From assembly GCF_040536835.1 (NCBI RefSeq), contig NZ_CP159578.1, forward strand, positions 4,216,001-4,280,000: 64,000 nt of DNA, written 5' to 3'. The notes beneath the pieces were generated by a model. It was not told where the DNA came from and did not search any database. It worked only from the letters and a program-made list of their open reading frames with translations. The position numbers and the translations under genes were made by a program. Of this stretch, positions 9,003 through 18,889 are shown one piece after another; within the stretch, counting starts at the first letter, position 1, and the number at the start of each line of letters is the position of its first letter. Source of the stretch: Salinicola endophyticus. GTDB lineage: Bacteria > Pseudomonadota > Gammaproteobacteria > Pseudomonadales > Halomonadaceae.

Positions 9003-10652
9003 ATGACGATGCGGCAAAAACTCTGGATCACGGTGGGATTGATGTGGCTCGGCATGCTGGTGCTGGTGGGCTGGATGGCCCTGGAGAAGCGCGACACCCT
9101 GATGGCCGAGCGGGTCAAGGGGCTCAAGAGCTTCGTCGCCAGCGCCCAGACAATGGTACAGCGCTACGCCGATCGCGCCGCCCAGGGTGAGTTCAGCATC
9201 GAAGCGGCGCAGGATCTGGCACGGCGCGACCTGTCGGCGCTCGATCTCGACGGCAGCTATGTCTACGCCTTCGATGGCAAGATTCACCTCGTCTATCACC
9301 CCAAGCGGGCGATCGGCACCGACATGAGCAACTTCCGTGACGACAACGGCGTCTACTTCTATCGCGAGCTGAAGGCGCTGGCCGACTCGCCCGACGACGG
9401 CACCCTGGAGTACACCTCGACCAACGCCGACGGCGACGACGTCTCGCGCATCAATTACGTGCGCCATGTCCCCGCCTGGGACTGGTATCTCGCCGCCAAC
9501 GTCTATGTCAGCGACATCCAGCATGCGTTCTGGATGGGTGTGCTCAAGATGGGGCTGATCGCCGGCACGATCGGCATCGCGATCACCCTGGTGATGGCGT
9601 GGATCATCCGCAGCGTACTGAGCGACCTCGGCGGAGACCCACGTCACGCGCGTAACGCGGTGCAGGGCATCGCCGAGGGCGACCTGACCCGGGCGCTGAC
9701 GCTCAAGCCCAACGACCGCCATAGCCTGCTGCACGCCATCGAGGGCATGCGCCTGCACCTGGCCGAGGCCCTGGGTGGCGTACGCCAGGCCTCCACCACC
9801 ATCACCGTGGGTGTGGGGCAGATTCACAGCGGCAATCAGGATCTGGCGGCACGTACCGACCAGCAGGCCGCCTCGATCGGCGAGACCGCCTCGAGCATGG
9901 AGCAGTTGACCCAGACCGTACGTCAGAACGCCGAGAACGCGCGCCAGGCCAATGGGCTCGCCGGCCAGGCACGCAGCACCGCCAGCGAGGGCGGGGCGAT
10001 GATGGATCAGGTCGTCTCCACCATGCAGGGCATCACCGACAGCTCGCGCCAGGTGACCGATATCGTCGGCGTGATCGACTCGATCGCCTTTCAGACCAAT
10101 ATCCTCGCCCTCAACGCCTCGGTGGAAGCGGCCCGTGCCGGCGAGCAAGGGCGTGGCTTCGCCGTGGTCGCCAACGAGGTACGCACCCTGGCCAGCCGCA
10201 GCGCAGACGCCTCGCGTCAGATCCGCGAGCTGATCGATGCCTCCAATCGCAAGATCGAAGCGGGGTCGGGGATCGTCGCCGAGGCCGGCGAGACCATCGG
10301 CCGGGTGGTCGAGTCGGTCTCGCGCATGACCGATCTGATCGAGGAGATCTCGGTCGCCTCCGCCGAGCAGTCCAACGGTATCGATCAGGTCAACGAAGCC
10401 GTGGTGCAGATGGATCAGGTCACCCAGCAGAATGCCTCGCTGGTGCAACAGGCGAGCAGCGCCGCGGCCAGTCTCAATGAACAGGTCCAGCGCCTGGAAC
10501 AGGCCCTGGCCGGCTTCCAGATCGCCGGGGCCGAGTCGCGCCCGATGCCGGCGGCCACCTCCGCGCCCCAGGTGGCAGCGCCAGCCCCCCGTCTGAGCGC
10601 GACCCGCCGGCCGGCCATGGCGAGCACCGAGGACGACTGGGAGTCGTTCTGA
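9003..10652 (+). CDS. Methyl-accepting chemotaxis protein with single Cache domain and CheR-docking tail
   Basis: 549-residue chemoreceptor. The start at 9003 (MTMRQKLW) follows AAGGA; an upstream ATG at 8964 has no ribosome site. Order: TM1 (about 7-26); a periplasmic single-Cache domain (about 30-175) with the [15 protein letters not shown] core; TM2 (about 178-205); HAMP; a long cytoplasmic coiled coil with the conserved tip [20 protein letters not shown]. It ends in DWESF, which fits the xWxxF pentapeptide that recruits CheR/CheB (NWETF in E. coli Tar). The ligand is unknown; Cache receptors of this type often sense small organic acids. A sigma-28-like promoter precedes it. Confidence 0.93.
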   Translation: MTMRQKLWITVGLMWLGMLVLVGWMALEKRDTLMAERVKGLKSFVASAQTMVQRYADRAAQGEFSIEAAQDLARRDLSALDLDGSYVYAFDGKIHLVYHPKRAIGTDMSNFRDDNGVYFYRELKALADSPDDGTLEYTSTNADGDDVSRINYVRHVPAWDWYLAANVYVSDIQHAFWMGVLKMGLIAGTIGIAITLVMAWIIRSVLSDLGGDPRHARNAVQGIAEGDLTRALTLKPNDRHSLLHAIEGMRLHLAEALGGVRQASTTITVGVGQIHSGNQDLAARTDQQAASIGETASSMEQLTQTVRQNAENARQANGLAGQARSTASEGGAMMDQVVSTMQGITDSSRQVTDIVGVIDSIAFQTNILALNASVEAARAGEQGRGFAVVANEVRTLASRSADASRQIRELIDASNRKIEAGSGIVAEAGETIGRVVESVSRMTDLIEEISVASAEQSNGIDQVNEAVVQMDQVTQQNASLVQQASSAAASLNEQVQRLEQALAGFQIAGAESRPMPAATSAPQVAAPAPRLSATRRPAMASTEDDWESF

Positions 10653-10676
10653 GCCTGAGCGACAAGCTCCCACCCC

Positions 10677-10702
10677 AGCGGGGCCGGCATGCCGGCCCCG
10701 CT
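10677..10702 (+). terminator. Perfect 26-bp palindrome after the chemoreceptor gene
   Basis: AGCGGGGCCGGCA is followed directly by its exact reverse complement, 24 bases after the stop codon, then CTCTCTCT. It is a GC-rich stem with a weak pyrimidine tail and is the likely transcription end. Confidence 0.65.
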
Positions 10703-10775
10703 CTCTCTGACAATGCTTCACTCGACGTCGGCACGTTAAGATAGGCGCCTTTCTCTCTGCCGGAGCGCCGTACCC

Positions 10776-11645
10776 ATGCTGCCGATCACCCGCCTGCGAT
10801 CTCGCCCCGCTGGACGCCACCCGTATCGCGCTGCGAGCGCCTTGCTCCTGGTCGCGACGCTATGGCTGTGGGCCGCCGCTGGCGTGGCGGCACCGGTCGC
10901 GATCACCTTCCCCGCCAGCGTCGAACAGGGCTCGATGGTGATCGGGCGGGTGCCGCCGGGCAGCCAGGTACGGGTGGCGGGGCATACGCTGCGGGTCACT
11001 GGCTACGGCACGGTGGTGTTCGGCGTCGGCCGCGACGCCCAGGGCGCGCAGTCGATCGAGATCGTCACCCCGGATGGCCGGCAGCAGCAGGCGTCGGTGA
11101 CGATCACCCCACGCGACTGGCCGATCGAACGTATCGATGGCGTGCCGCCGAAGACGGTCTCACCGCCGCCCAAGATCGCCGCCCGCATCGCCCGCGAGCA
11201 GGCCGCGGTGAGCGCCCAGCGCCGCCGCGACGACGACCGGGTCGGCTTCGCCGAGGCCTTCATCTGGCCGGTGAAGGGGCGCATCAGCGGGCGCTTCGGC
11301 AATCAGCGGGTCTACAACGGCACCCCCGGCTCGGCCCACTCGGGTATGGATATCGCCGCCGCCACCGGCACGCCGGTAAAGGCACCGGCCAGCGGCGTGA
11401 TCACCTTCGCCGACGATCTCTATCTCACCGGCGGCACCGTGCTGCTCGACCACGGCTACGGCATCAGCTCCAACTTCCTGCATCTGTCGCGGATCGATGT
11501 CGCGGTGGGCCAGCACGTCACCCAGGGCGAGGTGATCGGCGCGGTGGGTGCCACCGGCCGGGCCACCGGGCCGCACCTGCACTGGGGCATGAACTGGTTC
11601 GATACGCGTATCGATCCGCTGCTGGTGCTCGATAGGGCTAAATGA
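10776..11645 (+). CDS. Secreted M23 family peptidase (LytM-type)
   Basis: 289 residues. An N-terminal hydrophobic stretch (about 20-39) ending in GVAA-P reads as a signal peptide. A beta-rich middle part follows (about 45-110), then an alanine/arginine-rich linker. The C-terminal peptidase domain has the zinc ligands in HSGMD (first motif) and HLHWG (second motif). M23 enzymes cut peptidoglycan cross-bridge or stem peptides in the periplasm. The zinc ligands are intact, so it is probably active and not a degenerate EnvC-type activator. It stands alone between a terminator and a convergent gene. Confidence 0.9.
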   Translation: MLPITRLRSRPAGRHPYRAASALLLVATLWLWAAAGVAAPVAITFPASVEQGSMVIGRVPPGSQVRVAGHTLRVTGYGTVVFGVGRDAQGAQSIEIVTPDGRQQQASVTITPRDWPIERIDGVPPKTVSPPPKIAARIAREQAAVSAQRRRDDDRVGFAEAFIWPVKGRISGRFGNQRVYNGTPGSAHSGMDIAAATGTPVKAPASGVITFADDLYLTGGTVLLDHGYGISSNFLHLSRIDVAVGQHVTQGEVIGAVGATGRATGPHLHWGMNWFDTRIDPLLVLDRAK

Positions 11646-11651
11646 GCCCGC

Positions 11652-11697
11652 GCTTCGTCTGAACCATCGGCGAGTGCAGACATTTTTCAGACGAAGC
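11652..11697. terminator. Bidirectional terminator between convergent genes
   Basis: GCTTCGTCTGAA (11652-11663) pairs perfectly with TTCAGACGAAGC (11686-11697) across a 22-base loop. It sits between the ends of the M23 gene and the convergent siderophore-interacting gene. Confidence 0.65.
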
Positions 11698-12747
11698 TCA
11701 GCGTTTCCAGTAACCCGTGACCAGATGCTGCCCCTTGGCCAGGGCGAACTCCTGCTTCAGGCGCTTGCGCAGGCGCTGGCTGACCTCGGCCTCGCCGGCG
11801 AACCACACGAAGCGGTCACTGTCCGCCGTCGGCAGCGCCGCGACCACCGCACTGGCGAGCTGTTCGCTGGGCGCGTGGCCCTGGCCGCGATAGCACCAGT
11901 GCAGGCGCGCACCGGGGTGAACCGGCAGCGTGAGCCGATCCGCCGGCGACTCGACCTCCAGCCACGCCTCGATGCGCGCCGCGGCCGGCAGCGTCTCGAG
12001 CAGGCGTGAGATCGCCGGCAGCGCGGTCTCGTCCCCCGCCAGCAGATAGTGCGCGGCGCTGGCGACACCGCGCCCGTAGGGCCCGGCCATGCCGCAGAGA
12101 TCACCGGGCCGGGCGCGGCGGGCGAAGTCGCCGCCCGGCCCCGGCGCCGCATGCAGCAGGAAGTCGATCTCGACCTCACCACGCTCGCGATCCAGGCGCC
12201 GGATGGTGTAGTAGCGGATCGCCGCGCGCGCGTCTTCCGGCGGCCACAACGTGGCGCCCTCCGCCGTCGGTCGCGGCCACTGCGGCCGCGCCAGCCCCGG
12301 CGGCGGAAAGTGCAGCCGCACGTGCCACTCCTCGTCGTGGTCGAAACGCGCCAGGTCCTCACCGGCCAGGGTCAGCCGGCGCATGCTCGGCGACAGCGCC
12401 TCGCTCTTGACCACGCGCATCTCGCGAAAGTTGGCGAAGGTCGGCGCAGCGACGACATCGCCATGCCAGTGCAGCGGCACCGCGTTGTCGCCGGCGAACA
12501 GCGCCGCATAGTGCTCGATCACGCTGCGCAGCGTCTCCAGGCCGTCGCGGGTGGCGGCACACGCCTCCAGGCGCAGGCCGACCCGAATGGCGGTGAAGCT
12601 CGCCTCGCCGCCGGGCAGCTCGACCACGATGCTGGCGCCCTCGCTGCGATAGCCGACATCGTACTCATCCAGAAAGGCTCTCAGGCGCGATTGAAAATTA
12701 TTTACATCAGTAAGCGTCAGTGTGGCATCGCAGCGAAGTGCAGTCAT
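11698..12747 (-). CDS. Siderophore-interacting protein (ViuB-type flavin reductase) with N-terminal DUF2218-like domain
   Basis: 349-residue fusion. Residues 1-95 (LRAFLDEYDVGYRSEGASIV onward) resemble the small DUF2218 domain. The rest is a siderophore-interacting protein: an FAD-binding barrel with IRYYTIRRLD and the GPYGRG segment, then the C-terminal SIP domain ending in LVTGYWKR. This family reduces ferric siderophores in the cytoplasm with a flavin cofactor. No TonB receptor or siderophore genes are adjacent. The start at 12747 gives the DUF2218 portion its normal beginning. No convincing Fur box was seen upstream. Confidence 0.85.
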   Translation of the reverse strand: MTALRCDATLTLTDVNNFQSRLRAFLDEYDVGYRSEGASIVVELPGGEASFTAIRVGLRLEACAATRDGLETLRSVIEHYAALFAGDNAVPLHWHGDVVAAPTFANFREMRVVKSEALSPSMRRLTLAGEDLARFDHDEEWHVRLHFPPPGLARPQWPRPTAEGATLWPPEDARAAIRYYTIRRLDRERGEVEIDFLLHAAPGPGGDFARRARPGDLCGMAGPYGRGVASAAHYLLAGDETALPAISRLLETLPAAARIEAWLEVESPADRLTLPVHPGARLHWCYRGQGHAPSEQLASAVVAALPTADSDRFVWFAGEAEVSQRLRKRLKQEFALAKGQHLVTGYWKR

Positions 12748-12872
12748 GATGTCGAACCGTCAGCGGGGTGGCGCGGGAAACGCGAGGGGGCGTTATAAGG
12801 CAGGCCGGCGAGCGCCAGCATCGAACGACAGACTAGCAGACATGGCGTCGGGATACAGGCCCCAGACGCAGC

Positions 12873-12896
12873 ATGCCCCCGTCGAGACGGGGGCAT
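12873..12896 (-). terminator. Terminator hairpin downstream of the SOD gene
   Basis: ATGCCCCCGT and ACGGGGGCAT form a 10-bp stem around a CGAG loop, 45 bases past the sodA stop on the minus strand. There is no strong U-tract. Confidence 0.55.
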
Positions 12897-12941
12897 GGCA
12901 GGATCACGCGACCCGGCTCGGCGCCGGGTGCGATGGACCGA

Positions 12942-13553
12942 TCAGGCGGTCGCTTCGGCGTAGCGGCGGTTGACCTCATCCCAGTTGATGACGTCGAAGA
13001 AGGCCGCGATGTAGTCCGGGCGCTTGTTCTGATACTTCAGGTAGTAGGCGTGCTCCCACACGTCCAGACCCAGGATCGGCGTCAGGCCGTCCATCAGCGG
13101 GCTGTCCTGGTTGAGGGTGTTGATGACCTTGAGCTTCTTCTCCGGGGTCACCACCAGCCACGCCCAGCCGCTACCGAAACGACCGGTGGCCGCCTTCTTG
13201 AACTCCTCTTTGAAGTTCTCGTAGCCGCCGAGCTCGCTGTCGATCGCCTCGGCGACCTTGCCGGTCGGGGCACCGCCGCCATCCTTGGACATGACGGTCC
13301 AGAACAGCGAGTGGTTGGCGTGGCCGCCACCGTTGTTGATGACCGCCTGGCGCTTGTCCTGCGGCACCTTGTCGATGTCGGCCATCAGCTTGTCGACCGG
13401 CACGTCTTCCAGCCCGGTGCCTTCCAGCGCGGCATTCAGGTTGTTGACGTAGGTCTGATGGTGACGGGAGTGGTGGATCTCCATCGTCATCGCATCGATC
13501 TTGGGTTCCAGCGCGTCGTAGGCGTACGGCAGTGACGGTAAGCTATGAGCCAT
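12942..13553 (-). CDS. sodA: Superoxide dismutase, Mn-type
   Basis: 203 residues. It converts superoxide to peroxide and oxygen in the cytosol. The start at 13553 follows AAAGGGAG with seven-base spacing. Metal ligands are visible: His27 in EIHHSRHHQ, the histidine in [13 protein letters not shown], and Asp plus His in [20 protein letters not shown] and [10 protein letters not shown] match Mn-SOD (SodA); Fe-SOD (SodB) has AAQVWNHTFYW at that place. The enzyme could be cambialistic. It is monocistronic, with a hairpin after it. Confidence 0.9.
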   Translation of the reverse strand: MAHSLPSLPYAYDALEPKIDAMTMEIHHSRHHQTYVNNLNAALEGTGLEDVPVDKLMADIDKVPQDKRQAVINNGGGHANHSLFWTVMSKDGGGAPTGKVAEAIDSELGGYENFKEEFKKAATGRFGSGWAWLVVTPEKKLKVINTLNQDSPLMDGLTPILGLDVWEHAYYLKYQNKRPDYIAAFFDVINWDEVNRRYAEATA

Positions 13554-13850
13554 GATCAAACTCCCTTTCTCAAGAGGCCTGTGCCCGACGTGGGCGCCTC
13601 GCGGGTGAATAACAATAGTGAGCAGCGCGCGGCGGTGTCAAACCGATCGGCACCGTCTGGCGCCCTGCCTTTTGACGCTAACCTGCTGATCTTCAGTGCC
13701 TTTTACAAAGCCGCCCGACGCGGAGCGACTTGGCAAAAATCTCGTCTCACACCACCTACATGGCGTGCCACAGGGGCGCTTTCAACCCCGCGGGCAGGTT
13801 TTTTTCCGGGCACGCGCCCGCACCCGCCCCGCAACGCCGCCAGACGCCGC

Positions 13851-14741
13851 TCACAGCACCTGGGTGAACACGAACATCAGCATGAACCCCAGCAGCACGC
13901 CGGCGGTGGCGAAGCTCTCGTGGCCCTTGCGGTGCGACTCGGGAATCACCTCGTGGCTGATCACGAACAGCATGGCACCGGCAGCAAAGGCCAGCCCCAC
14001 CGGCAGCAGCGCCGAAGCCAGATTGACCGCCAGCGCACCGACGATACCGCCGACCGGCTCCACCAGGCCGCTGATCAATGCCGCCAGCAGCGCCATGCCG
14101 CGCGAATAGCCGATGGCGATCAAGCCCAGCGCCACGATCAGCCCCTCGGGCAGGTTCTGGATGCCGATCCCCAGCGTCAGCGCCAGCCCGGCGGAGACGT
14201 CGCCGGTGCCGTAACCCACACCCACCGCCACCCCCTCGGGGAAGTTGTGGATGGTGATGGCGAGCACGAACAGCCAGATACGCCGAATCTGCAGCGCATC
14301 GGCACCGCTCTGCTTGCCCAGGGCGAAGTGCTCGTGGGGCAGCAGGCGCTCGATCGCCAGGATGGTGACCCCGCCCAGGGTCATGCCGGCGCAGACGATG
14401 GCCAGCGCCAGCCACTGGCTGCCGCTCAGCATCAGCGCCTCCTCGAACCCCGGCAGCATCAGCGAGTAGGCGGTGGCCGCCAGCATCACGCCGGCGCCGA
14501 AGCCCATCAGCGAATCCTCCAGCCGCTGGCTGATACGCCGCAGCAGCAGAATCGGTAGCGCCCCCACCGGGGTGAACAGCCCCGCGATCAGGCTCGCCAG
14601 AATCCCCGCCTGGACGTTGCCCAGCGCGGCGAAGCTCTCGTGCAGGCCGGAGAGAGAGACCGCCGCCAGCAGGATGGCGGCCACCAGCAGCAGCGCTCCG
14701 AGGCCGCGTTGCCAGCTCACAACATCACGCAGATCCGACAT
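13851..14741 (-). CDS. ZIP family divalent metal transporter
   Basis: 296-residue membrane protein with about eight hydrophobic helices. The conserved ZIP helix-4 motif HNFPEGVAVG and helix-5 motif HEVIPES provide the metal-binding His and Glu residues. It imports zinc or related metals across the inner membrane; it is similar to ZupT/GufA-type ZIPs. It starts seven bases after cysZ ends, so the two are probably cotranscribed although their substrates differ. Confidence 0.88.
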   Translation of the reverse strand: MSDLRDVVSWQRGLGALLLVAAILLAAVSLSGLHESFAALGNVQAGILASLIAGLFTPVGALPILLLRRISQRLEDSLMGFGAGVMLAATAYSLMLPGFEEALMLSGSQWLALAIVCAGMTLGGVTILAIERLLPHEHFALGKQSGADALQIRRIWLFVLAITIHNFPEGVAVGVGYGTGDVSAGLALTLGIGIQNLPEGLIVALGLIAIGYSRGMALLAALISGLVEPVGGIVGALAVNLASALLPVGLAFAAGAMLFVISHEVIPESHRKGHESFATAGVLLGFMLMFVFTQVL

Positions 14742-14748
14742 GGTGAGC

Positions 14749-15477
14749 TCAGCGCGCCGGCACGGGCAGGGAGCGGTAGTAGCGGTCCCACAGCATCACC
14801 CCGCCGGCGACGCCGCCCGGCAGCAGCACCAGATTGAGCAGCGGCACCCAGGTCGCCAGCGACATGCAGCCGCCGTAGGTGAGGGTCGGCCACCAGCGCG
14901 CGCGCAGCCGCCGGCGCATGTCGGTGAAGGCGACCTGGTTGTTGTCCATCGGGTAGTCGAGATACTGGATCGCCATCATCCAGGCGGAGAACGCCGCCCA
15001 CAGGAAGGGGGTGATCAGGTTGAGGCCGGGCACGAAACCGAGCAGAAACAGCAGTGCCATGCGCGGCAGCAGGTAGCCCAACTTGACCAGTTCGCGCCCC
15101 AGGGCGTCGACGCCGGTCTTGATCCAGCCGCGCTCGTCGCTGGGCGGGCGCCCGGTCAGGCGGGTCTCCACCTTTTCGGCCAGAAAGCCGTAGAACGGTG
15201 CCGCGATGAGGTTGGACACCAGGGTGAAGGTGAAGAACACCATCAGCACCAGCGCAATCACCAGCAGCGGCCAGATCAACCACTCCAGCCACTCGAGCCA
15301 GCTGGGCACCTGGCGCATGCCGTAGTCGAGCCAGCCGCCGAAGTTGCCGATCAGATAGTAGATGGCGCCGCCGTAGAGCAGCAGGTTGACCACGATCGGG
15401 CCGATGACGAAGCGCCGCAGGCCCGGTTCGAGTACCAGCCGGGTCCCACGGACGATCGCTTGCAGGGAGTAGATCAT
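14749..15477 (-). CDS. cysZ: Sulfate transporter CysZ
   Basis: 242-residue inner-membrane protein. It begins MIYSLQAIVRGTRLVLEPGL and contains PFLWAAFSAWMMAIQYLDYP, both typical of CysZ. Four or more hydrophobic segments are visible. It supplies sulfate for cysteine synthesis. It is the first gene of a two-gene unit with the ZIP transporter. Confidence 0.9.
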   Translation of the reverse strand: MIYSLQAIVRGTRLVLEPGLRRFVIGPIVVNLLLYGGAIYYLIGNFGGWLDYGMRQVPSWLEWLEWLIWPLLVIALVLMVFFTFTLVSNLIAAPFYGFLAEKVETRLTGRPPSDERGWIKTGVDALGRELVKLGYLLPRMALLFLLGFVPGLNLITPFLWAAFSAWMMAIQYLDYPMDNNQVAFTDMRRRLRARWWPTLTYGGCMSLATWVPLLNLVLLPGGVAGGVMLWDRYYRSLPVPAR

Positions 15478-15580
15478 TCGAATTCCGCCATCCGGACAGT
15501 GTGTTGCAAGATCGACAAGCTAACACAGTCCGCGCCCCCGGCAAGCTACCCTGGCGTCACCGCGGGGGCGATCGCCCGAC

Positions 15581-16357
15581 TCAGCCCTGGGTGGGTTTGT
15601 CGTCGCGCTTGGCGCTGTTTTTGTCCGCCGGGCCGCTCTGGCCCAGCGAGGCGGCATCGAGCTTGTCGATCGAGGTATGGCGGATATCGCGACCCTTGAC
15701 CAGGTAGACCACGTGCTCGGCCAGGTTGTCGGCATGGTCGCCGATCCGCTCGAGGGCACGCAGCACCGTCATCACGTTGAGAATGCCGCTGATCGAACGC
15801 GGGTCTTCCATCATGAAGGTGGAGAGCGAGCGCATGGCGGAGGTGTATTCGGTATCCACCGAGTCGTCTTCCTGCAGCACGCTCAGCGCCAGATCGGTAT
15901 CGAAGCGCGCGAAGGAGGTCAGGGCGTCGCGCAGCATGCGGCGCACGTGCTCGCTGATGTGGCGGATCTCGACGCTACCCTGAGGGATGCGCCCGGCATC
16001 GATCAGATCGATGGCGTTGCGGGCGATCTTGTTGGCCTCGTCGCCCATGCGCTCGAGGTCGTTGGTGGCGCGGATCACCGCGATCACCAGACGCAGGTCG
16101 GAGGCCGCCGGCTGGCGCCGGGCCAGAATGCGCACGCACTCCTCATCGATCTTGAGCTGCAGGTCGTTGACGCTGGTGTCGTTGTCGCGCACGCGGGTGG
16201 CCAGCGTGCTGTCCCCTTCGAGCAGCGCCGTGATGGATTCCTGCAGCTGCTTTTCGACCAGGCCACCCATGGCCATCAGCTGGCTCTTGAGCGCTTCGAG
16301 ATCCTGGTTGAACTGCTGCGAGATGTGCTGGCTGTGGGTATCGCTGGTGATATCCAT
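15581..16357 (-). CDS. phoU: Phosphate signalling protein PhoU
   Basis: 258 residues forming two repeats of the PhoU three-helix bundle. The metal-binding motifs are RATNDLERMGDEANKIAR in the first half and RALERIGDHADNLAEH in the second. About 30 extra polar residues end the protein. PhoU is a negative regulator linking the PstSCAB transporter to PhoR. Here it stands without pst genes, about 7 kb from phoBR on the other strand. The start at 16357 opens with MDITSDTHSQHISQQFNQDL, which fits the family. Confidence 0.95.
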   Translation of the reverse strand: MDITSDTHSQHISQQFNQDLEALKSQLMAMGGLVEKQLQESITALLEGDSTLATRVRDNDTSVNDLQLKIDEECVRILARRQPAASDLRLVIAVIRATNDLERMGDEANKIARNAIDLIDAGRIPQGSVEIRHISEHVRRMLRDALTSFARFDTDLALSVLQEDDSVDTEYTSAMRSLSTFMMEDPRSISGILNVMTVLRALERIGDHADNLAEHVVYLVKGRDIRHTSIDKLDAASLGQSGPADKNSAKRDDKPTQG

Positions 16358-16496
16358 CGAGGGCTCCGAAAGGACGAGACGTCAGGGCGATGGCCGTACG
16401 CGGACGGTGTGGGCGTATTACCACCTATCGCAGCATGGTGCCGCGGTTTTATTGCAAGCTTATGACACCGACCTGGCAATCACAGCGCTCTGGCGG

Positions 16497-18722
16497 TCAC
16501 AGCGGCGTCAGCTTGGCAAAGCCCAGCACCAGCCACTTGTCGCCTTCGCCCTCGAAGCTGACATGGACCCGGGCGCGGGCGCCCTCGCCTTCGGCATCCA
16601 GAATCACCCCTTCGCCGAACAGCGGGTGGCTGACACGCTGCCCCAGGGCCAGCGAGGGCAGCTCGTCGCCACCCTCGACGCCCTGCTGGCGTGCCACGCC
16701 GACGCTCGGCCGCGAGGTCACCGGACGCGACACCTGGCCGCGCAGACGGACCTCCTCGAGCAGCGCCTCGGGGATCTCGCGCAGAAAGCGCGACGGCCGC
16801 GCCATCGTCTCGCGGCCGTGCAGGCGGCGAATCTCGGCGTAGGTGAGATAGAGCTTGCGCATCGCCCGGGTCAGGCCGACATAGCAGAGCCGGCGCTCTT
16901 CCTCGAGACGCCCCGGCTCCTCCAGCGACATCTTGTGTGGGAACAACCCCTCCTCGATGCCGGCGACGAACACCACCGGGAACTCCAGCCCCTTGGCCGA
17001 GTGCAGCGTCATCATCTGCACGCAGTCCTCGAACTCGTCGGCCTCGTGGTCACCGGCGTTGAGCGCCGCCTCGGCCAGGAACGGCTCCAGTGCTGCCGCG
17101 CCCTCGCCGGCCTCCTGCAGGTCGATCGGGTTGCCTTCGCTCTGCTGGAAGGCGCGCGCGGCGTTGACCAGCTCCTCCAGGTTCTCGACCCGCGCCTGGC
17201 CCTTCTCGCCCTTCTCGTTGCGGTGATGCTCGACCAGCCCGGTGAGCGTGATCACGTGATCGATGATCTCGTGCAGCGCCATCCCCGCGGTGTCGTTGTC
17301 GAGCCGTTCGATCAGCTCGGCGAAGGCGTTGACCGCGTTGCCGGCGCGCCCCTTGAGGGTGGCATCGCCCAGGCTGTCGTGGAGCGCCTGCCACAGCGAG
17401 ACGCCGGTGTCGCGGGCGCGCATGCGCAGGATCTCGACCGTGCGCGTGCCGATGCCCCGCGCCGGCACGTTGATCACCCGCTCCAGCGAGGCATCGTCCT
17501 CGCGGTTGAGCAGCAGGCGCAGATAGGCCAGAGCATTCTTGATCTCGAGCCGCTCGTAGAAGCGCTGGCCGCCATAGATGCGATACGGCACGCCGCTGCG
17601 GATCAGCGCCTCCTCGATCACCCGCGACTGGGCGTTGGAGCGGTAGAGCACCGCCATCTCGCGCCGGGCGTGGCCGTTGCGGTGCTGCTCGTTGATGGTG
17701 TCGACGATGAAGCGCGCCTCGTCGAGATCGTTGAAACCGGCGTAGACCGAGATCTTGTCGCCGGCGTCGCCGTCGGTCCACAGCTCCTTGCCCATACGCC
17801 CGGTGTTGTGGCTGATCAGGGCGTTGGCGGCATCCAGAATGGCACTGGTGGAGCGGTAGTTCTGCTCCAGGCGCACCGTGCGCGTGTCACGGAACTCGCT
17901 CTCGAAACGACGGATGTTCTCGACCCGCGCGCCGCGCCAGCCGTAGATCGACTGGTCGTCGTCGCCGACCACCGTCATGCAGGCGCTCTCGCCGTCGCCT
18001 TCGGTGCCCGCGAGCAGCTTGAGCCAGGCGTACTGCAGGGTGTTGGTGTCCTGGAACTCGTCGACCAGGATGTGCCCGAAGCGCTCGCGGTAGTGCTTGA
18101 GCAGCGCCGCGTTGTCGCGCAGAAGCTCCAGGCTGCGCAGCAGCAGCTCGCCGAAATCGACCAGCCCGCCGCGCTCGCAGGTCAACTGATAGCGCTCGTA
18201 GAGATCGACCATCTGCGCCATGTAGGCGTCACCGTGGGTGGCGACCTGGGACGGACGCAGGCCCTCTTCCTTGCAGCCACTGATGAAGTACTGCACCTGC
18301 TTGGGCGGAAAGCGCTCGTCGTCGACGCCGTGGTCGCGCAGCAGGCGCTTGACCAGCCGCAGCTGATCGTCGCTGTCGATGATCTGGAAGTGCTGCGGCA
18401 GGCGCGCATCGTGCCAGTGGGTGCGCAGCAGACGGTGGGCGATGGAGTGGAAGGTGCCCACCCACAGGCTGCGCAGCGAGACGCCCTGCAGCGCCTCCAG
18501 ACGGGTACGCATCTCGCGCGCCGCCTTGTTGGTGAAGGTCACCGCCAGGATGGCGTAGGGCGAGACGCCCTCGGCCTGCAACAGCCAGGCGATGCGATGC
18601 ACCAGCACCCGGGTCTTGCCCGACCCGGCGCCGGCCAGCACCAGCATATTGCCCGGCGCGGCGGCCACGGCGTCGCGCTGGTTGGCGTTGAGGGAGTCGA
18701 TGAGTGCCGAGACGTCGTCCAT
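16497..18722 (-). CDS. uvrD: DNA helicase II
   Basis: 741-residue superfamily 1 helicase used in nucleotide excision and mismatch repair. The start is set at 18722 (MDDVSALIDSLNANQRDAV); 16 upstream residues in the same frame have no homology. Visible motifs: Walker A LAGAGSGKT (30-38), the DEFQDTN motif II, GDDDQSIYGWRGA (III), LEQNYRS (IV) and TLHSAKGLEFPVVF (V). A C-terminal Tudor-like tail ends the protein. Length and motifs match UvrD; Rep is shorter. Confidence 0.95.
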   Translation of the reverse strand: MDDVSALIDSLNANQRDAVAAAPGNMLVLAGAGSGKTRVLVHRIAWLLQAEGVSPYAILAVTFTNKAAREMRTRLEALQGVSLRSLWVGTFHSIAHRLLRTHWHDARLPQHFQIIDSDDQLRLVKRLLRDHGVDDERFPPKQVQYFISGCKEEGLRPSQVATHGDAYMAQMVDLYERYQLTCERGGLVDFGELLLRSLELLRDNAALLKHYRERFGHILVDEFQDTNTLQYAWLKLLAGTEGDGESACMTVVGDDDQSIYGWRGARVENIRRFESEFRDTRTVRLEQNYRSTSAILDAANALISHNTGRMGKELWTDGDAGDKISVYAGFNDLDEARFIVDTINEQHRNGHARREMAVLYRSNAQSRVIEEALIRSGVPYRIYGGQRFYERLEIKNALAYLRLLLNREDDASLERVINVPARGIGTRTVEILRMRARDTGVSLWQALHDSLGDATLKGRAGNAVNAFAELIERLDNDTAGMALHEIIDHVITLTGLVEHHRNEKGEKGQARVENLEELVNAARAFQQSEGNPIDLQEAGEGAAALEPFLAEAALNAGDHEADEFEDCVQMMTLHSAKGLEFPVVFVAGIEEGLFPHKMSLEEPGRLEEERRLCYVGLTRAMRKLYLTYAEIRRLHGRETMARPSRFLREIPEALLEEVRLRGQVSRPVTSRPSVGVARQQGVEGGDELPSLALGQRVSHPLFGEGVILDAEGEGARARVHVSFEGEGDKWLVLGFAKLTPL

Positions 18723-18771
18723 GGAGAGCTGCGAGACCTGCGGTTGGAGAAGCGGCCGGCGCGGCCACACG

Positions 18772-18806
18772 CAGGCCGGCGCGGCTCGAAGGCACGAGCC
18801 GGCCTG
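18772..18806. terminator. GC-rich hairpin between yhcB and uvrD
   Basis: CAGGCCGGC (18772-18780) pairs with GCCGGCCTG (18798-18806), with an inner GGCTCG/CGAGCC extension. It lies after the yhcB stop and before the uvrD start on the minus strand and has no T-run. Confidence 0.5.
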
Positions 18807-18889
18807 CTCCTGTGACGGCCGCGCAACGAACTACCAGTCTACCACAGCCGCCTCTTGCCCCGGCGCCCGCTGCGGGCGCCGAGCCACGC

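Noticed and set aside
13554..13850. Fur box in the sodA upstream region (GAATAACAATAGTGAG)
   Set aside because: Matches the Fur consensus too poorly; nothing else supports it.
15987..18815. 942-codon plus-strand open frame opposite phoU and uvrD
   Set aside because: Antisense shadow with no recognisable domain; helicase motifs on the minus strand are unambiguous.
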